Below are positions 1 through 9,765 of a stretch of DNA of 64,000 nucleotides, one piece after another. The notes beneath the pieces are model-generated. The model did not search any database and was not told where the DNA came from. It saw only the letters and a program-made list of their open reading frames with translations. A program made the translations under genes and the position numbers. Position 1 is the first letter of the stretch. Each line of letters starts with the position of its first letter. The DNA is taken from assembly GCF_003344045.1 (NCBI RefSeq), contig NZ_QFWX01000005.1, positions 1-64,000 on the forward strand. Direction: 5' to 3'. Source of the DNA: Marinobacter vulgaris. Its GTDB lineage: Bacteria > Pseudomonadota > Gammaproteobacteria > Pseudomonadales > Oleiphilaceae.

Positions 1-36
1 GCTAACCGATACTAATTGCTCGTGCGGCTTGACTAT
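1..36 (+). rRNA. rrl: 23S ribosomal RNA, 3' end (partial)
   Basis: The first bases (gctaaccgatactaattgc and following) match the conserved 3' terminus of bacterial 23S rRNA. The gene starts outside the window. The exact 3' end is estimated to within a few bases by analogy with E. coli. A spacer of about 80 bases follows before the 5S gene. Confidence 0.85.
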
Positions 37-118
37 ATAACACCCAAGACAATTGCGGATAACGCAACGAAATCAACATCACAACGTTCCATCTCGTCCA
101 CCCAGTGATCAACCGTTT

Positions 119-237
119 TGCCTGACGACCATAGCGGTCTGGAACCACCTGATCCCATCCCGAACTCAGCCGTGAAACAGACCAGCGCCGATGGTAGTGT
201 GGCTTCTGCCCATGTGAGAGTAGGTCATCGTCAGGCT
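119..237 (+). rRNA. rrf: 5S ribosomal RNA
   Basis: The sequence is a typical gammaproteobacterial 5S rRNA of about 118 nt. The 5' strand gcctgacga (120-128) pairs with tcgtcaggc (228-236) as the closing helix I. The internal conserved segments ccgaactcag and gtgagagtaggtcat are present. It is the last gene of the rRNA operon and is followed by a strong terminator. Confidence 0.95.
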
Positions 238-247
238 CTTAATACCA

Positions 248-282
248 AAAAACCCCGCCAGCTGCCGCTGACGGGGTTTTTT
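248..282 (+). terminator. Rho-independent terminator of the rRNA operon
   Basis: The arms aaccccgccagc and gctgacggggtt form a GC-rich stem with a short loop, followed by a run of T. It lies directly after 5S rRNA and about 140 bases before leuA, so it separates the rRNA operon from leuA. Confidence 0.9.
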
Positions 283-423
283 ATTGCCGGTAAGAAAATA
301 TCGCTGTTCAGGGCAGCAGCTCTATGTGACCAGGCATGGGATGCTCACTCACTACCCCTCCACCAGTGACTCAGTGATATACTCCTGGAAAACAATCGTT
401 AAATCGTCCCGACGGAGATCGCT

Positions 424-1971
424 ATGCCTGCGACAGACCACCTCGTTATCTTTGATACCACCCTGCGCGATGGCGAGCAGAGCCCTGGCGCCACCATGAC
501 GAAGGCGGAAAAGCTACGCATAGCGAAGATACTTGAGAAGCTCCGGGTTGATGTGATTGAGGCGGGCTTTGCAATCGCCAGCCAGGGCGACTTTGAAGCG
601 GTCAAAGGCATTGCCGAGTCTATCAAGGGCTCCACCATCTGCAGCCTCGCAAGGGCGCTGGATAAAGATATCGACCGGGCAGCGGAAGCGATCAGGCCGG
701 CCGAGCGCGGCCGTATACATACCTTTATTGCTACCTCACCCATTCATATGAAGCACAAGCTGCAGATGCAGCCTGATGAGGTCGTGGAGCAGGCAGTCAG
801 GTCCGTCAAGCGGGCCCGTAGCCATGTGGATGACGTCGAGTTTTCCTGTGAGGACGCCGGCCGCTCCGACCTGGACTTCCTCTGCCGCATTATAGAGGCG
901 GCGATTAACGCCGGCGCCACCACTATCAATATTCCCGACACGGTGGGATATGCCATACCCGAGCAATTTGGTGAGACCATCCGTCAGTTGCTCAATCGCG
1001 TCCCCAATGCCGACAAGGCCGTCTTTTCCGTGCACTGCCACAATGATCTCGGCCTTGCGGTCGCAAACTCACTGGCTGCGGTAAGCAGTGGCGCCCGTCA
1101 GGTGGAATGCACCATCAACGGGCTGGGTGAGCGTGCGGGCAATGCCTCGCTGGAAGAACTGGTAATGGCGGTAAGAACACGCCAGGATCTCTACACCATC
1201 GATACCCGTATCGATACGCAGCACATTGTTCCGGCATCCCGGCTTGTATCCACCATTACCGGGTTTCCGGTGCAGCCCAACAAGGCTATCGTCGGTGCCA
1301 ACGCGTTTGCCCACGAATCGGGTATTCACCAGGATGGCGTGCTCAAACATCGGGAAACCTATGAAATCATGCGTGCCGAGGATGTAGGCTGGCATACCAA
1401 CAGCCTGGTCCTCGGTAAACACTCTGGCCGTAATGCCTTCCGTTCCCGGCTGCTGGAACTGGGGATTCAGTTTGAGACTGAAACCGAGCTGAATGAGGCC
1501 TTTACCCGCTTCAAGGCCCTGGCGGACCTGAAGCACGAGATTTTTGATGAGGATCTCCAGGCCATTGCCAGCCATACCCGCCAGGAAGAAGATGGCCGCT
1601 TCGGTCTTGTAACCATGCAGGTCTGCTCAGAAACCGGCGTGGTGCCCAAGGCCTCCCTGACACTGCTGATGGATGGTAAGGAACACAAGGTTGAGGCCGA
1701 GGGCAGTGGCCCGGTGGACGCGACGTTCAAGGCCATTGAGTCTTTGGTGGATTCGGGCTGTAACCTCCAGCTCTATTCCGTCAACAACATTACGAGTGGA
1801 ACCGACGCACAGGGTGAAGTCACTGTACGCCTGGAGAGGGGCGGCCGCATTGTCAACGGCGTAGGAGCGGATACCGATATCATCATCGCGTCTGCAAAGG
1901 CCTATATTGAGGCCCTCAACCTGATCAGCAGCGGTGGTGTTCGTCAGCATCCCCAGGGAGCCGACGTCTGA
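424..1971 (+). CDS. leuA: 2-isopropylmalate synthase
   Basis: Catalyses the first committed step of leucine synthesis: acetyl-CoA plus 2-oxoisovalerate gives 2-isopropylmalate, in the cytoplasm. The 515-residue length is the usual size of the short bacterial LeuA. The HMGL-like TIM barrel opens with [12 protein letters not shown] (residues 11-22), and the metal ligands H204 and H206 lie in [19 protein letters not shown] lies in the linker part, and a C-terminal LeuA dimer domain of about 120 residues carries leucine feedback inhibition in this family. GGAG at 413-416 is a suitable ribosome binding site for the ATG at 424. It stands alone behind the rRNA terminator, and I see no leader-peptide attenuator upstream. 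Confidence 0.96.
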   Translation: MPATDHLVIFDTTLRDGEQSPGATMTKAEKLRIAKILEKLRVDVIEAGFAIASQGDFEAVKGIAESIKGSTICSLARALDKDIDRAAEAIRPAERGRIHTFIATSPIHMKHKLQMQPDEVVEQAVRSVKRARSHVDDVEFSCEDAGRSDLDFLCRIIEAAINAGATTINIPDTVGYAIPEQFGETIRQLLNRVPNADKAVFSVHCHNDLGLAVANSLAAVSSGARQVECTINGLGERAGNASLEELVMAVRTRQDLYTIDTRIDTQHIVPASRLVSTITGFPVQPNKAIVGANAFAHESGIHQDGVLKHRETYEIMRAEDVGWHTNSLVLGKHSGRNAFRSRLLELGIQFETETELNEAFTRFKALADLKHEIFDEDLQAIASHTRQEEDGRFGLVTMQVCSETGVVPKASLTLLMDGKEHKVEAEGSGPVDATFKAIESLVDSGCNLQLYSVNNITSGTDAQGEVTVRLERGGRIVNGVGADTDIIIASAKAYIEALNLISSGGVRQHPQGADV

Positions 1972-1999
1972 GTAGCAAAGTCGTTAACGGATTCGCACA

Positions 2000-2842
2000 A
2001 TGATGATGACAGAGGCAGAGCGTCAGTATTACCTGGGCAAGGCTGGTATCCATCTGTGGTACGCCCGTGCGCCCCTGCCGGGTGCAGCGCCCAGCCCTGA
2101 GTTCCGGTTCCCGGTGGATGACGATGAACGTGCGCCGGAACTGGAGTCGGATGCGGTCACGCCTCGGGCCCTGCAGCCGTCAATGCCACGTAAGAGCAAC
2201 GAAGGCCCGGCCAAAGAACGACTTGCCGGCCTGCAGGCGTTGATGGCCAAGGCCGAGCCGCAATCCCCTAAAGCGGAGCCACACAAAGAGGTGTCCAGGG
2301 CTCCAGATCCTGTTGCTGAGAGTTCTGTCGAACTACCGGCATCTGCTGCAAGTGAACCGCCAGCTGAGGAAACGGCGCCTGCCGTCGATGCTCCTTCTGA
2401 TATGGATCCGAAAGCTCAGATAAATGCCAGCCTTGGCGTCTGGGTAGCGGAGCACCTTGTGCTCATCAGCAGTGTGTCTGATGAGGCCAGTGAGCGACTG
2501 CAGGAGAACCTGGCCGGGAATATACTTGCCTCGCTTGGGGAATCCGGCGTGGAACGGTCGCGCTATATCCGCTGGCCGGTGTTTGGAAACCCGCGGGTTC
2601 CCGGCAATGGTATGGATGGGTTGCGGCAGGTGCTTTGCTCTGTAAGTCAGGAGTTCGGCGCCAGAAAACTCGTGTTTTTGGGCGTTCTGGCGGATGACAT
2701 GCCTTCGGGTCGTTCTGACTGGCTGTGCAGCGCCCTTGGGGCTCCCGCCGTTGATTTTCCCCGGAGTCTGGCCGAACTGGCCGCGGTCCCGTCATACAAG
2801 CGTGAATTGTGGCAGCAACTCAAATCCGCTTTCGGAGTCTGA
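2000..2842 (+). CDS. holD: Probable DNA polymerase III psi subunit, long (cryptic) form
   Basis: A 280-residue protein just upstream of rimI, the position of holD in E. coli. The N-terminus (YLGKAGIHLWYARAP, residues 10-24) resembles the start of E. coli HolD as I recall it (LQQLGITQWSLRRP). The C-terminus (LWQQL near residue 272) resembles its LWQQI. Between them lies a Pro/Ala/Glu-rich, probably disordered stretch (about residues 45-135). Psi joins the clamp loader to chi and SSB. A long, weakly conserved psi, overlooked by similarity searches, has been reported from Pseudomonas at this locus. Three consecutive ATGs (2000, 2003, 2006) leave the start open by two codons. The function is inferred from short end motifs plus position. 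Such proteins are often labelled hypothetical or TonB-like because of the proline-rich linker. Confidence 0.75.
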   Translation: MMMTEAERQYYLGKAGIHLWYARAPLPGAAPSPEFRFPVDDDERAPELESDAVTPRALQPSMPRKSNEGPAKERLAGLQALMAKAEPQSPKAEPHKEVSRAPDPVAESSVELPASAASEPPAEETAPAVDAPSDMDPKAQINASLGVWVAEHLVLISSVSDEASERLQENLAGNILASLGESGVERSRYIRWPVFGNPRVPGNGMDGLRQVLCSVSQEFGARKLVFLGVLADDMPSGRSDWLCSALGAPAVDFPRSLAELAAVPSYKRELWQQLKSAFGV

Positions 2843-2845
2843 TCT

Positions 2846-3352
2846 GTGTCCCGGGATATCTATCGCAGGGTTGAGAACGGTGAAATGACGATCAGGGGAC
2901 TGGGCCAGGACGACCTGCCCGAGGTACTTGATATCGAGTGTCAGGGCTATTCCTTTCCCTGGAGTGAGTCCATTTTCCGCGGTTGTTTCCGCCCGGATTA
3001 CCGGCTGTGGGCCCTGGAAATCTGTGACCGGCTGTCGGCTTATGCCGTGGTTGCCTATATGGCGGGTGAAGCCCACCTCCTGAACCTGTGTGTGGCCGCC
3101 GGCCAGAGAAGGTCCGGGGCAGGCCGGCGTCTGCTGCGGCATCTGGTTGCGGAATCGGCGCGGGATGGTATGTCACAGGTTCTGCTCGAGGTTCGTGACA
3201 GCAATACCGGGGCGATGGACCTTTACGTGAGTGAAGGTTTCTCGATCATTGGCCGCAGGCCCGGGTACTACCCCGGCGGGCGGGAGCGCGAAGACGCCCT
3301 GGTGATGGCCCTGGCAGTCGATAATCAGTGCGGCTATCACGGTCCACCCTAG
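2846..3352 (+). CDS. rimI: Ribosomal protein bS18 alanine N-acetyltransferase
   Basis: A GNAT-fold acetyltransferase that acetylates the N-terminal alanine of ribosomal protein S18. The family hallmark FPWSE sits near residue 35. The acetyl-CoA loop is the QRRSGAGRRLL segment, followed by the RDSNTGAMDLYVSEGF segment typical of RimI. The GTG at 2846 lies three bases after the holD stop with GGAG (2833-2836) upstream, so the two are probably translationally coupled. The ATG at 2885 would give an N-terminus that aligns better with E. coli RimI but has a weaker ribosome binding site, so the start is uncertain by 13 codons. Confidence 0.93.
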   Translation: MSRDIYRRVENGEMTIRGLGQDDLPEVLDIECQGYSFPWSESIFRGCFRPDYRLWALEICDRLSAYAVVAYMAGEAHLLNLCVAAGQRRSGAGRRLLRHLVAESARDGMSQVLLEVRDSNTGAMDLYVSEGFSIIGRRPGYYPGGREREDALVMALAVDNQCGYHGPP

Positions 3353-3448
3353 GCTGGGGCCGCACGGACACGCATTCGCGTGAGCGGGCGATTATCCTTA
3401 TAATGGCGACCGGTTGTTCAGTCTCTCCGATTCAGGTTTTTACCAATT

Positions 3449-5029
3449 ATGACGAGCCTTGCCAGCGAAGTAGCACATCGCCGCACCTTTGCGATTATCT
3501 CGCACCCGGATGCGGGCAAAACCACGATCACAGAAAAAGTTCTCCTGTTCGGTCAGGCCATTCAGAAGGCTGGCACGGTGAAAGGTAAAAAGTCCGGTCA
3601 ACACGCAAAGTCCGACTGGATGGAAATGGAAAAAGAGCGGGGTATCTCGGTTACCACCTCGGTGATGCAATTTCCTTATGGCGGTTGCCTGGTAAACCTG
3701 CTGGATACGCCGGGCCACGCCGACTTCTCGGAGGATACCTACCGGACGCTGACCGCTGTCGACTCCTGCCTGATGGTGATTGACAGCGCAAAGGGTGTCG
3801 AGGAGCGGACCATCAAGCTGATGGAAGTAACCCGGTTGCGGGACACTCCGATTCTTACCTTCATGAACAAGCTGGATCGTGAAACCCGGGATCCGGTGGA
3901 ATTGATGGATGAGGTAGAAGACGTCCTCAAGATCGCCTGCGCACCGATTACCTGGCCCATTGGCATGGGTAAAAACTTCAAGGGGGTTTATCATCTGACC
4001 CGGGATGAAGTGGTTCTTTATAAATCGGGCCAGGGACATGCCATCCAGGAAAAGCGGGTGATCAGCGGTATTGATAATCCCGAGCTGGATAGTGTGCTTG
4101 GCGCCTATGCCGAAGAGCTCAGGGGGGAAATCGAACTGGTCAAGGGGGCATCCCACGAGTTTGATCTGGAAGCGTTCCTGGCCGGTGAGCTGACTCCCGT
4201 GTTTTTCGGTACGGCCCTGGGCAATTTCGGTGTTGATCACATGCTTGACGGCCTTGTGGAGTGGGCTCCGGAGCCGCAGCCAAGGGAAACCGACAAGCGA
4301 CTGGTTGAGCCGGATGAGGACGTCTTCTCAGGCTTTGTTTTCAAGATTCAGGCTAACATGGACCCGCAACACCGGGATCGAGTCGCGTTTCTCAGGATTG
4401 TGTCAGGGCGGTATAATCAGGGCATGAAGGCCAGACACGTGCGTATCGGCAAAGAGGTCCGCTTCTCGGATGCCCTCACGTTCATGGCCGGAGACCGCGA
4501 GCACGCCGGTGAAGCCTTTGCCGGTGATATTATCGGCCTGCATAACCATGGCACGATCCAGTTGGGGGACACCTTTACGGCGGGCGAGGATTTCAAGTTC
4601 ACTGGCATCCCCAACTTTGCACCGGAACTGTTCAGGCGGATCCGGCTGAAGGATCCGCTCAAGTCGAAGCAGCTGCAAAAAGGCCTGATCCAGCTTGCGG
4701 AAGAGGGCGCAGTGCAGGTCTTCCGGCCGCTGCGTAACAACGATCTGATTGTGGGTGCCGTGGGCGTGCTCCAGTTCGATGTGGTTGTCAGCCGCCTGAA
4801 AAGCGAATACAAAGTGGACGCGGTATACGAGCCTATCAACGTGGCGACGGCCCGCTGGGTGACAGCCTCGGACGAGCGCAAACTGGATGAATTCGAGCGC
4901 AAGGCTAACGATTTCCTGGCCCTGGATGGCAGCGACCGCCTGACCTACATCGCTCCTACCATGGTCAACCTGCAGCTGGCCCAGGAGCGACACCCGGAGA
5001 TCAGCTTCCACAAAACCCGGGAGCACTGA
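3449..5029 (+). CDS. prfC: Peptide chain release factor 3 (RF3)
   Basis: A translational GTPase that recycles RF1 and RF2 from the ribosome after peptide release. At 526 residues it matches the family (E. coli 529). The P-loop HPDAGKTT is at residues 19-26, switch II is [12 protein letters not shown], and the guanine-specificity motif is NKLD (in [12 protein letters not shown]). EF-Tu-like domain II and the RF3-specific C-terminal domain follow. A consensus-like TATAAT lies at 3399-3404, but I cannot pair it with a good -35. The gene is followed after 16 bases by a TatD-family gene. Confidence 0.97.
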   Translation: MTSLASEVAHRRTFAIISHPDAGKTTITEKVLLFGQAIQKAGTVKGKKSGQHAKSDWMEMEKERGISVTTSVMQFPYGGCLVNLLDTPGHADFSEDTYRTLTAVDSCLMVIDSAKGVEERTIKLMEVTRLRDTPILTFMNKLDRETRDPVELMDEVEDVLKIACAPITWPIGMGKNFKGVYHLTRDEVVLYKSGQGHAIQEKRVISGIDNPELDSVLGAYAEELRGEIELVKGASHEFDLEAFLAGELTPVFFGTALGNFGVDHMLDGLVEWAPEPQPRETDKRLVEPDEDVFSGFVFKIQANMDPQHRDRVAFLRIVSGRYNQGMKARHVRIGKEVRFSDALTFMAGDREHAGEAFAGDIIGLHNHGTIQLGDTFTAGEDFKFTGIPNFAPELFRRIRLKDPLKSKQLQKGLIQLAEEGAVQVFRPLRNNDLIVGAVGVLQFDVVVSRLKSEYKVDAVYEPINVATARWVTASDERKLDEFERKANDFLALDGSDRLTYIAPTMVNLQLAQERHPEISFHKTREH

Positions 5030-5045
5030 ATAGCTGGAGTGGTGA

Positions 5046-5834
5046 ATGAGGCTCATCGACGCACATTGTCACTTTGACTTCCCCGAATTCGACGGACGTC
5101 GCGATACGGTACTGGAAGAGGCCCGGAGTGCCGGCCTCTCAAATCTGGTGATACCGGGCGTACGCCGTCCCGACTGGGGCAGGGTCAGCCGCATTGCCAC
5201 AGAACATGAGGGGCTGTATTACTGCCTCGGAATACATCCCTGGTTCGTCAATGAGCATTCAGAGGAGGACCTGGGGGCATTACGTGCAGCGCTCCTGGAT
5301 CATCCGGGCCACTGCGTGGCGTTGGGTGAGTGCGGTCTGGATCGCCTGCATGGTGAGCTGAAAGATCAGTACCCCTGGTTCGAGGCCCAGGTTGATGTCG
5401 CGGCACAGACGCAGTTTCCGCTTGTTATCCATTCGGTAAAGACCCATGACGAGGTCTACGAGGTGCTGCGAAGAAAATCGTTTGCGGGCCGTGTACTCGT
5501 ACACGGGTTCTCCGGCAGTTACCAGCAGGCCTCAAAGTTGATTGACCTGGGCTGCTTTATTGGGGTTGGCGGGGTTATCACTCATCCCCGTGCCCGTAAA
5601 ACACGGGACACCATAGCGCGGTTGCCAGTTGACGCGTTGGTACTGGAAACAGACGCCCCCGATATGGCGCCAGAGGGTGTGCAGCCGGGGCATAATTCGC
5701 CCGCTTGCCTGCCCCGCATTTTCAATACCCTCGCCGAGTTGCGTAATGCCGGCCGGGAGGATCTGGCACGCTCGCTGCTGTGCAATGTACAACGACTGTA
5801 TGGTTGGAACGAGATCGGAGCGTCTGAGCGTTAG
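5046..5834 (+). CDS. TatD-family metal-dependent hydrolase
   Basis: A TIM-barrel amidohydrolase of the TatD group, which includes 3'-5' exonucleases and D-Tyr-tRNA(Tyr)-related enzymes. It is 262 residues long. Metal ligands are visible: DAHCHFD with H7 and H9, the glutamate of LGECGLDRL, the histidines of VIHSVK and LVHGFSGS, and the aspartate of LETDAPDMAP. It resembles the YjjV subgroup more than TatD itself, and from memory yjjV also lies near prfC in E. coli. The 16-base gap suggests co-transcription with prfC. The substrate cannot be told from sequence. Confidence 0.9.
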   Translation: MRLIDAHCHFDFPEFDGRRDTVLEEARSAGLSNLVIPGVRRPDWGRVSRIATEHEGLYYCLGIHPWFVNEHSEEDLGALRAALLDHPGHCVALGECGLDRLHGELKDQYPWFEAQVDVAAQTQFPLVIHSVKTHDEVYEVLRRKSFAGRVLVHGFSGSYQQASKLIDLGCFIGVGGVITHPRARKTRDTIARLPVDALVLETDAPDMAPEGVQPGHNSPACLPRIFNTLAELRNAGREDLARSLLCNVQRLYGWNEIGASER

Positions 5835-5896
5835 CGGCTGTTTTTCCGGGGGGATGAGCGCAAGGTACGTGAATAACGAAACAAGCCCCTTCAGGG

Positions 5897-5925
5897 TTGG
5901 CTTTCTTTTTTGGTTCGGATATACT
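5897..5925 (+). promoter_or_regulatory. Likely sigma70 promoter of rplM-rpsI
   Basis: A -35 box TTGGCT (5897-5902) and a -10 box TATACT (5920-5925) are separated by exactly 17 bases. It lies in the 242-base gap before rplM and implies a 5' leader of about 145 nt. I did not identify a specific autoregulatory structure in that leader. Confidence 0.6.
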
Positions 5926-6076
5926 TCGCGCCCTGGCTTTTCAAGGCGATGCCATCATCTCAGCCCCGAATGATGTCACTGCCGCTTAATATACAGGTAA
6001 GGAAACCCCTCCGGATGCCAAGCATTTACCGGTGGTGGTTTTTAACGTTTCTTATATAGCGTTCAAGGCGGAATCA

Positions 6077-6505
6077 ATGAAGACTCTGAGTGCGAAACCA
6101 GAAACAGTAACACGTGACTGGTACGTTGTAGACGCAGCCGGCAAGACGCTGGGTCGTCTGTCAACTGAAATCGCCCGTCGTCTGCGGGGCAAGCATAAGC
6201 CTGAGTACACCCCTCATGTCGACACTGGTGATTACATTGTGGTTATCAATGCAGGCCAGGTAAGGGTTACCGGCAAAAAAGCATCTGACAAGATGTACTA
6301 CAGTCACACCGGCTTTCCGGGTGGAATCAAGTCCATCAACTTCGAGAAGCTGGTTGACAAGGCTCCTGAGCAAATCATCCAGAAGTCTGTCAAAGGCATG
6401 CTTCCCAATGGCCCGCTCGGGCGCGCCATGTTCAAGAAGCTGAAAATTTATGCCGGCGCTGAGCATCCTCATGCAGCCCAGCAGCCCAAAGAACTCGACA
6501 TTTAA
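6077..6505 (+). CDS. rplM: 50S ribosomal protein L13 (uL13)
   Basis: A 142-residue ribosomal protein, the same length as E. coli L13. It starts [11 protein letters not shown] and contains the typical [16 protein letters not shown] and [18 protein letters not shown] segments. The ATG at 6077 is chosen over an upstream in-frame start at 6032 because it matches the family N-terminus and has AAGGCGGA at 6065-6072. It forms an operon with rpsI, 12 bases downstream. Confidence 0.98.
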   Translation: MKTLSAKPETVTRDWYVVDAAGKTLGRLSTEIARRLRGKHKPEYTPHVDTGDYIVVINAGQVRVTGKKASDKMYYSHTGFPGGIKSINFEKLVDKAPEQIIQKSVKGMLPNGPLGRAMFKKLKIYAGAEHPHAAQQPKELDI

Positions 6506-6517
6506 CGGAAGGCGGAT

Positions 6518-6910
6518 ATGTCTGTAGCACAAAATTACGGTACTGGTCGCCGCAAAACCTCCACGGCTCGGGTCTTTATCAAGCCGGGAAGCGGTAACAT
6601 CTCAATCAATGGTCGTTCGATTGACCAGTTTTTCGGTCGTGATACCCTTCGTATGATCGTTCGTCAGCCCCTCGTGGTTGCCGATTCGACAGATCGGTTC
6701 GACATCAACATCACCGTGAAAGGTGGTGGAAGCAGCGGTCAGGCGGGCGCGATCCGTCACGGACTGACTCGTGCACTGATGGATTACGACGAGACTCTGC
6801 GTCCTGCTCTTCGTAAAGAGGGTTACGTTACTCGTGATGCTCGTAAAGTTGAGCGTAAGAAAGTCGGTCTGCGCAAGGCGCGTAAGCGTCCTCAGTTCTC
6901 CAAGCGTTAA
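6518..6910 (+). CDS. rpsI: 30S ribosomal protein S9 (uS9)
   Basis: A 130-residue ribosomal protein, the same length as E. coli S9. It contains [14 protein letters not shown] near the start and the basic tail [11 protein letters not shown] that reaches the P-site tRNA in the ribosome. It has a strong ribosome binding site (GGAAGGCGG) and is the last gene of the rplM-rpsI operon, closed by a terminator. Confidence 0.98.
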   Translation: MSVAQNYGTGRRKTSTARVFIKPGSGNISINGRSIDQFFGRDTLRMIVRQPLVVADSTDRFDINITVKGGGSSGQAGAIRHGLTRALMDYDETLRPALRKEGYVTRDARKVERKKVGLRKARKRPQFSKR

Positions 6911-6930
6911 GTTTGCTGGAGCAGACCCGA

Positions 6931-6959
6931 AAAACCCGGTCCGTTGGCCGGGTTTTTTT
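6931..6959 (+). terminator. Rho-independent terminator after rpsI
   Basis: The stem aacccggtcc/ggccgggtt with a short loop is followed by seven T. It separates rpsI from the petABC operon. Confidence 0.88.
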
Positions 6960-7151
6960 ATGGGCGAAAAAAATTAATATCAATTTGATCCGGAACAGGT
7001 AATGCTCCGGCCTGAGAGCTTTCCGACTTGTAAGGGCAGGGTAATTTCATTACCATTTGAGCGCTTATATTTTTGGGTTGAGAGAAGTCCTTTTCGATAT
7101 GCAGACGCCCTGTTGGCAAGGCTGTATATCGCCTGATGGGAGATAACCATA

Positions 7152-7748
7152 ATGAGTAATGGCGACGTGAGCCAAGGCAGGCGCCGGTTTTTGATCGGTG
7201 CAACGTCTGTGGTGGGTGGTGTCGGCGTCGTCGGTGCGGCCGTACCTTTCGTAGCATCCTGGAACCCCAGTGCCAAAGCGGAAGCAGCCGGTGCACCGGT
7301 AACCGTCAATGTCAGTAAGCTCGAGCCAGGTCAGCAGATGACCGTCGAGTGGCGCGGGAAGCCGGTGTGGGTCATTCGGCGCACCGACGAAATGAATGAG
7401 AATATCCTTGAGCTGAACGACGTGGTCAAAGACCCCCTCTCCAAGGAGGCTGATCAGCCGGCTTATATTGACGGGGAGCTTCGTGCCATCAGAGACGACT
7501 ACGCGGTTGTTGTCGGCATCTGTACGCACCTGGGCTGTTCTCCCCAGTTCCGTCCCGAAGTTGCTCCCGCTGACCTTGGTGAAGACTGGCTCGGTGGATT
7601 TTACTGTGCATGCCACGGCTCGAAGTATGACCTGGCCGGTCGCGTGTATCCGAATCAGCCGGCACCATCGAACCTCCAGGTGCCTCCCTACCGCTATGAC
7701 GACGAAAACACCTTGACCGTCGGCCTGGATCCTGAGGGGGCAGCGTAA
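7152..7748 (+). CDS. petA: Ubiquinol-cytochrome c reductase, Rieske iron-sulfur subunit
   Basis: The Rieske [2Fe-2S] protein of the cytochrome bc1 complex moves electrons from ubiquinol at the Qo site to cytochrome c1. It is 198 residues long. A Tat-type N-terminus (GRRRFLIG near residues 10-17) precedes the single membrane anchor. Cluster ligands are C124 and H126 (in CTHLGC) and C152 and H155 (in CACHGS), with C129-C154 the usual disulfide. The stop codon overlaps the petB start by one base, as expected for a tight operon. Confidence 0.97.
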   Translation: MSNGDVSQGRRRFLIGATSVVGGVGVVGAAVPFVASWNPSAKAEAAGAPVTVNVSKLEPGQQMTVEWRGKPVWVIRRTDEMNENILELNDVVKDPLSKEADQPAYIDGELRAIRDDYAVVVGICTHLGCSPQFRPEVAPADLGEDWLGGFYCACHGSKYDLAGRVYPNQPAPSNLQVPPYRYDDENTLTVGLDPEGAA

Positions 7749-8980
7749 TGAACAAATTAGTGAACTGGGTAGACGAGCGTCTCCCGATTGTCGAGGCGTG
7801 GAACAAGCACCTCGGCAAATACTACGCGCCGAAGAATTTCAATATGTGGTACTTCTTCGGCTCGCTGGCCATGCTGGTACTGGTCAATCAGCTGATTACC
7901 GGCATCTGGCTGACCATGAGCTATAACCCCTCCGGCGAGGGCGCCTTCGCCTCGATCGAATACATCATGCGTGATGTCGAGTGGGGCTGGCTGCTTCGCT
8001 ACCTGCACTCCACCGGCGCTTCGGCGTTCTTCGTGGTGGTGTATCTGCATATGTTCCGTGGCCTGATGTACGGCTCCTACAAAAAGCCCCGGGAACTGAT
8101 CTGGATCTTCGGCATGCTGATCTACCTGGTGCTGATGGCTGAAGCTTTCATGGGTTACCTGCTGCCCTGGGGACAGATGTCCTACTGGGGTGCACAGGTT
8201 ATCGTCAACCTCTTCGGTGCCATTCCTGTTATCGGTGACGACCTGTCCCTGTGGATCCGTGGTGACTACCTGATTTCCGGCATTACACTGAACCGGTTCT
8301 TCGCATTGCATGTGGTCGCTCTGCCAATCGTCCTGCTTGGCCTGGTGGTTCTGCACATCCTTGCGCTGCACGAGGTTGGTTCGAACAACCCCGATGGTAT
8401 CGACATCAAGAAGAACAAGGATGAAAACGGTATACCCAAAGACGGTATTCCATTCCATCCGTACTACACCGTTCACGATTTGATGGGTGTGGGCGTATTC
8501 TTCTTCATCTTCTTTATCGTGGTGTTCTTCTTCCCCGAGATGGGCGGTCTGTTCCTCGAAAAGCCGAACTTCGAGCCGGCCAATCCTCTCAAGACACCGG
8601 ACCACATAGCGCCAGTGTGGTATTTCACTCCCTTCTACGCGATGTTGCGAGCGGTTACCGTTGACCTCTTCGGGCTGGATGCAAAGTTCTGGGGTGTTGT
8701 CGTCATGGGCGGCGCCATTGCCATACTGTTTGTCCTGCCGTGGCTGGACAAGAGCCCGGTGCGTTCCATGCGCTACAAGGGGTGGATGAGCAAGGTTGCG
8801 CTGGCGATCTTTGCGGTAAGCTTCGTAATCCTGGGCTACCTCGGTATCGTTCCGGCAACAGAGGGGCGTACGACCGTTGCGCAGATCCTGACAACGTTCT
8901 ACTTCCTCTATTTCATCCTCATGCCGTTCTACACGCGCATGGAGAAAACCAAGCCAGTGCCAGAGAGGGTGACAGGATAA
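7748..8980 (+). CDS. petB: Ubiquinol-cytochrome c reductase, cytochrome b subunit
   Basis: The membrane diheme subunit of the bc1 complex, 410 residues with eight or more hydrophobic helices. Histidines in HSTGASAFFVVVYLHMFRG and FFALHVVALPIVLLGLVVLH provide the b-heme ligands. The Qo-site motif reads PVWY rather than the mitochondrial PEWY, which I recall as common in beta- and gammaproteobacteria. It overlaps petA and petC by one base each, so the three genes are transcribed together. Confidence 0.98.
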   Translation: MNKLVNWVDERLPIVEAWNKHLGKYYAPKNFNMWYFFGSLAMLVLVNQLITGIWLTMSYNPSGEGAFASIEYIMRDVEWGWLLRYLHSTGASAFFVVVYLHMFRGLMYGSYKKPRELIWIFGMLIYLVLMAEAFMGYLLPWGQMSYWGAQVIVNLFGAIPVIGDDLSLWIRGDYLISGITLNRFFALHVVALPIVLLGLVVLHILALHEVGSNNPDGIDIKKNKDENGIPKDGIPFHPYYTVHDLMGVGVFFFIFFIVVFFFPEMGGLFLEKPNFEPANPLKTPDHIAPVWYFTPFYAMLRAVTVDLFGLDAKFWGVVVMGGAIAILFVLPWLDKSPVRSMRYKGWMSKVALAIFAVSFVILGYLGIVPATEGRTTVAQILTTFYFLYFILMPFYTRMEKTKPVPERVTG

Positions 8981-9735
8981 TGAGAAAGCTGATTGTTGGT
9001 CTTTTCATAGCGATCCTGCCGGCTCTCGGGCTGGCGGCGGCGCCATCTGTTGAGCTGGATACGATGGAACCGGATCATACGAACAAAGCGTCTCTGCAGC
9101 GCGGTGCCGCCCTGTTTACTAACTACTGCATGGGGTGTCATTCCATGGAGTATGCCCGTTATAAACGAGTATCGGAGGATCTGGGGATTCCCCAGGAGCT
9201 TTACGAGGAAAATCTGATCTTCACGGGCGCAAAAATCGGCGAGCTGATGAAGAATGCCATGAACAAGGATATGGCGGCGGACTGGTTCGGTGCTCCGCCA
9301 CCGGACCTGACCCTCGAGTCCCGCCTCCGCGGCGAGGACTGGATCTATTCTTACCTGCGGGGTTTCTATAAGGATGATGCCCGTCCGCTGGGTGTGAATA
9401 ATGTGGTTTTCGCTAATGTCGGGATGCCTCATGTCATGACCGATCTGCAGGGCCTGTGTGCAGTCAAGCCGCAGATCGGGGGAAGAGCCAGTGTTGATCC
9501 CCTCAGCGGGGATGTCCGCAATGCGGATATTTGCCCGGAATGGGAAATCGAGGGCTCGATGTCGTCGGCGGAATTTGACAGCGCAATGTACGACCTGACC
9601 AACTTCATGTCCTACATGGGGGATCCGGTAAAGGTTGAGCGTGAAAGGCTCGGGATGTTTGCCCTGATCTTCGTGGCGATCTTCTTTGTCTTCGCGTACC
9701 TGCTGAATCGTGAATACTGGAAGGACGTACACTGA
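8980..9735 (+). CDS. petC: Ubiquinol-cytochrome c reductase, cytochrome c1 subunit
   Basis: The c-type heme subunit of the bc1 complex that passes electrons to soluble cytochrome c in the periplasm. The 251-residue protein has an N-terminal signal peptide, a heme-binding CMGCH motif at residues 50-54, and a C-terminal transmembrane anchor (about residues 222-242) followed by NREYWKDVH. GMPHVM is a candidate site for the axial methionine. The ATG at 8980 overlaps the petB stop. It ends the operon and is followed by a terminator. Confidence 0.97.
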   Translation: MRKLIVGLFIAILPALGLAAAPSVELDTMEPDHTNKASLQRGAALFTNYCMGCHSMEYARYKRVSEDLGIPQELYEENLIFTGAKIGELMKNAMNKDMAADWFGAPPPDLTLESRLRGEDWIYSYLRGFYKDDARPLGVNNVVFANVGMPHVMTDLQGLCAVKPQIGGRASVDPLSGDVRNADICPEWEIEGSMSSAEFDSAMYDLTNFMSYMGDPVKVERERLGMFALIFVAIFFVFAYLLNREYWKDVH

Positions 9736-9765
9736 GATTTCAGGTATAATCCTTATCCCTGAGTT

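Noticed and set aside
118-369. An 83-codon open frame across the 5S rRNA
   Set aside because: It overlaps the 5S gene and the terminator almost completely, so it is chance.
3399-3404. TATAAT upstream of prfC as a promoter
   Set aside because: The -10 is consensus, but the best -35 (TTCGCG at 18 bp) is poor. Not strong enough to annotate as a feature.
6980-6995. Anr/Fnr box upstream of petA (atcaatttgat)
   Set aside because: The half-sites are in the wrong order and spacing compared with TTGAT-N4-ATCAA.
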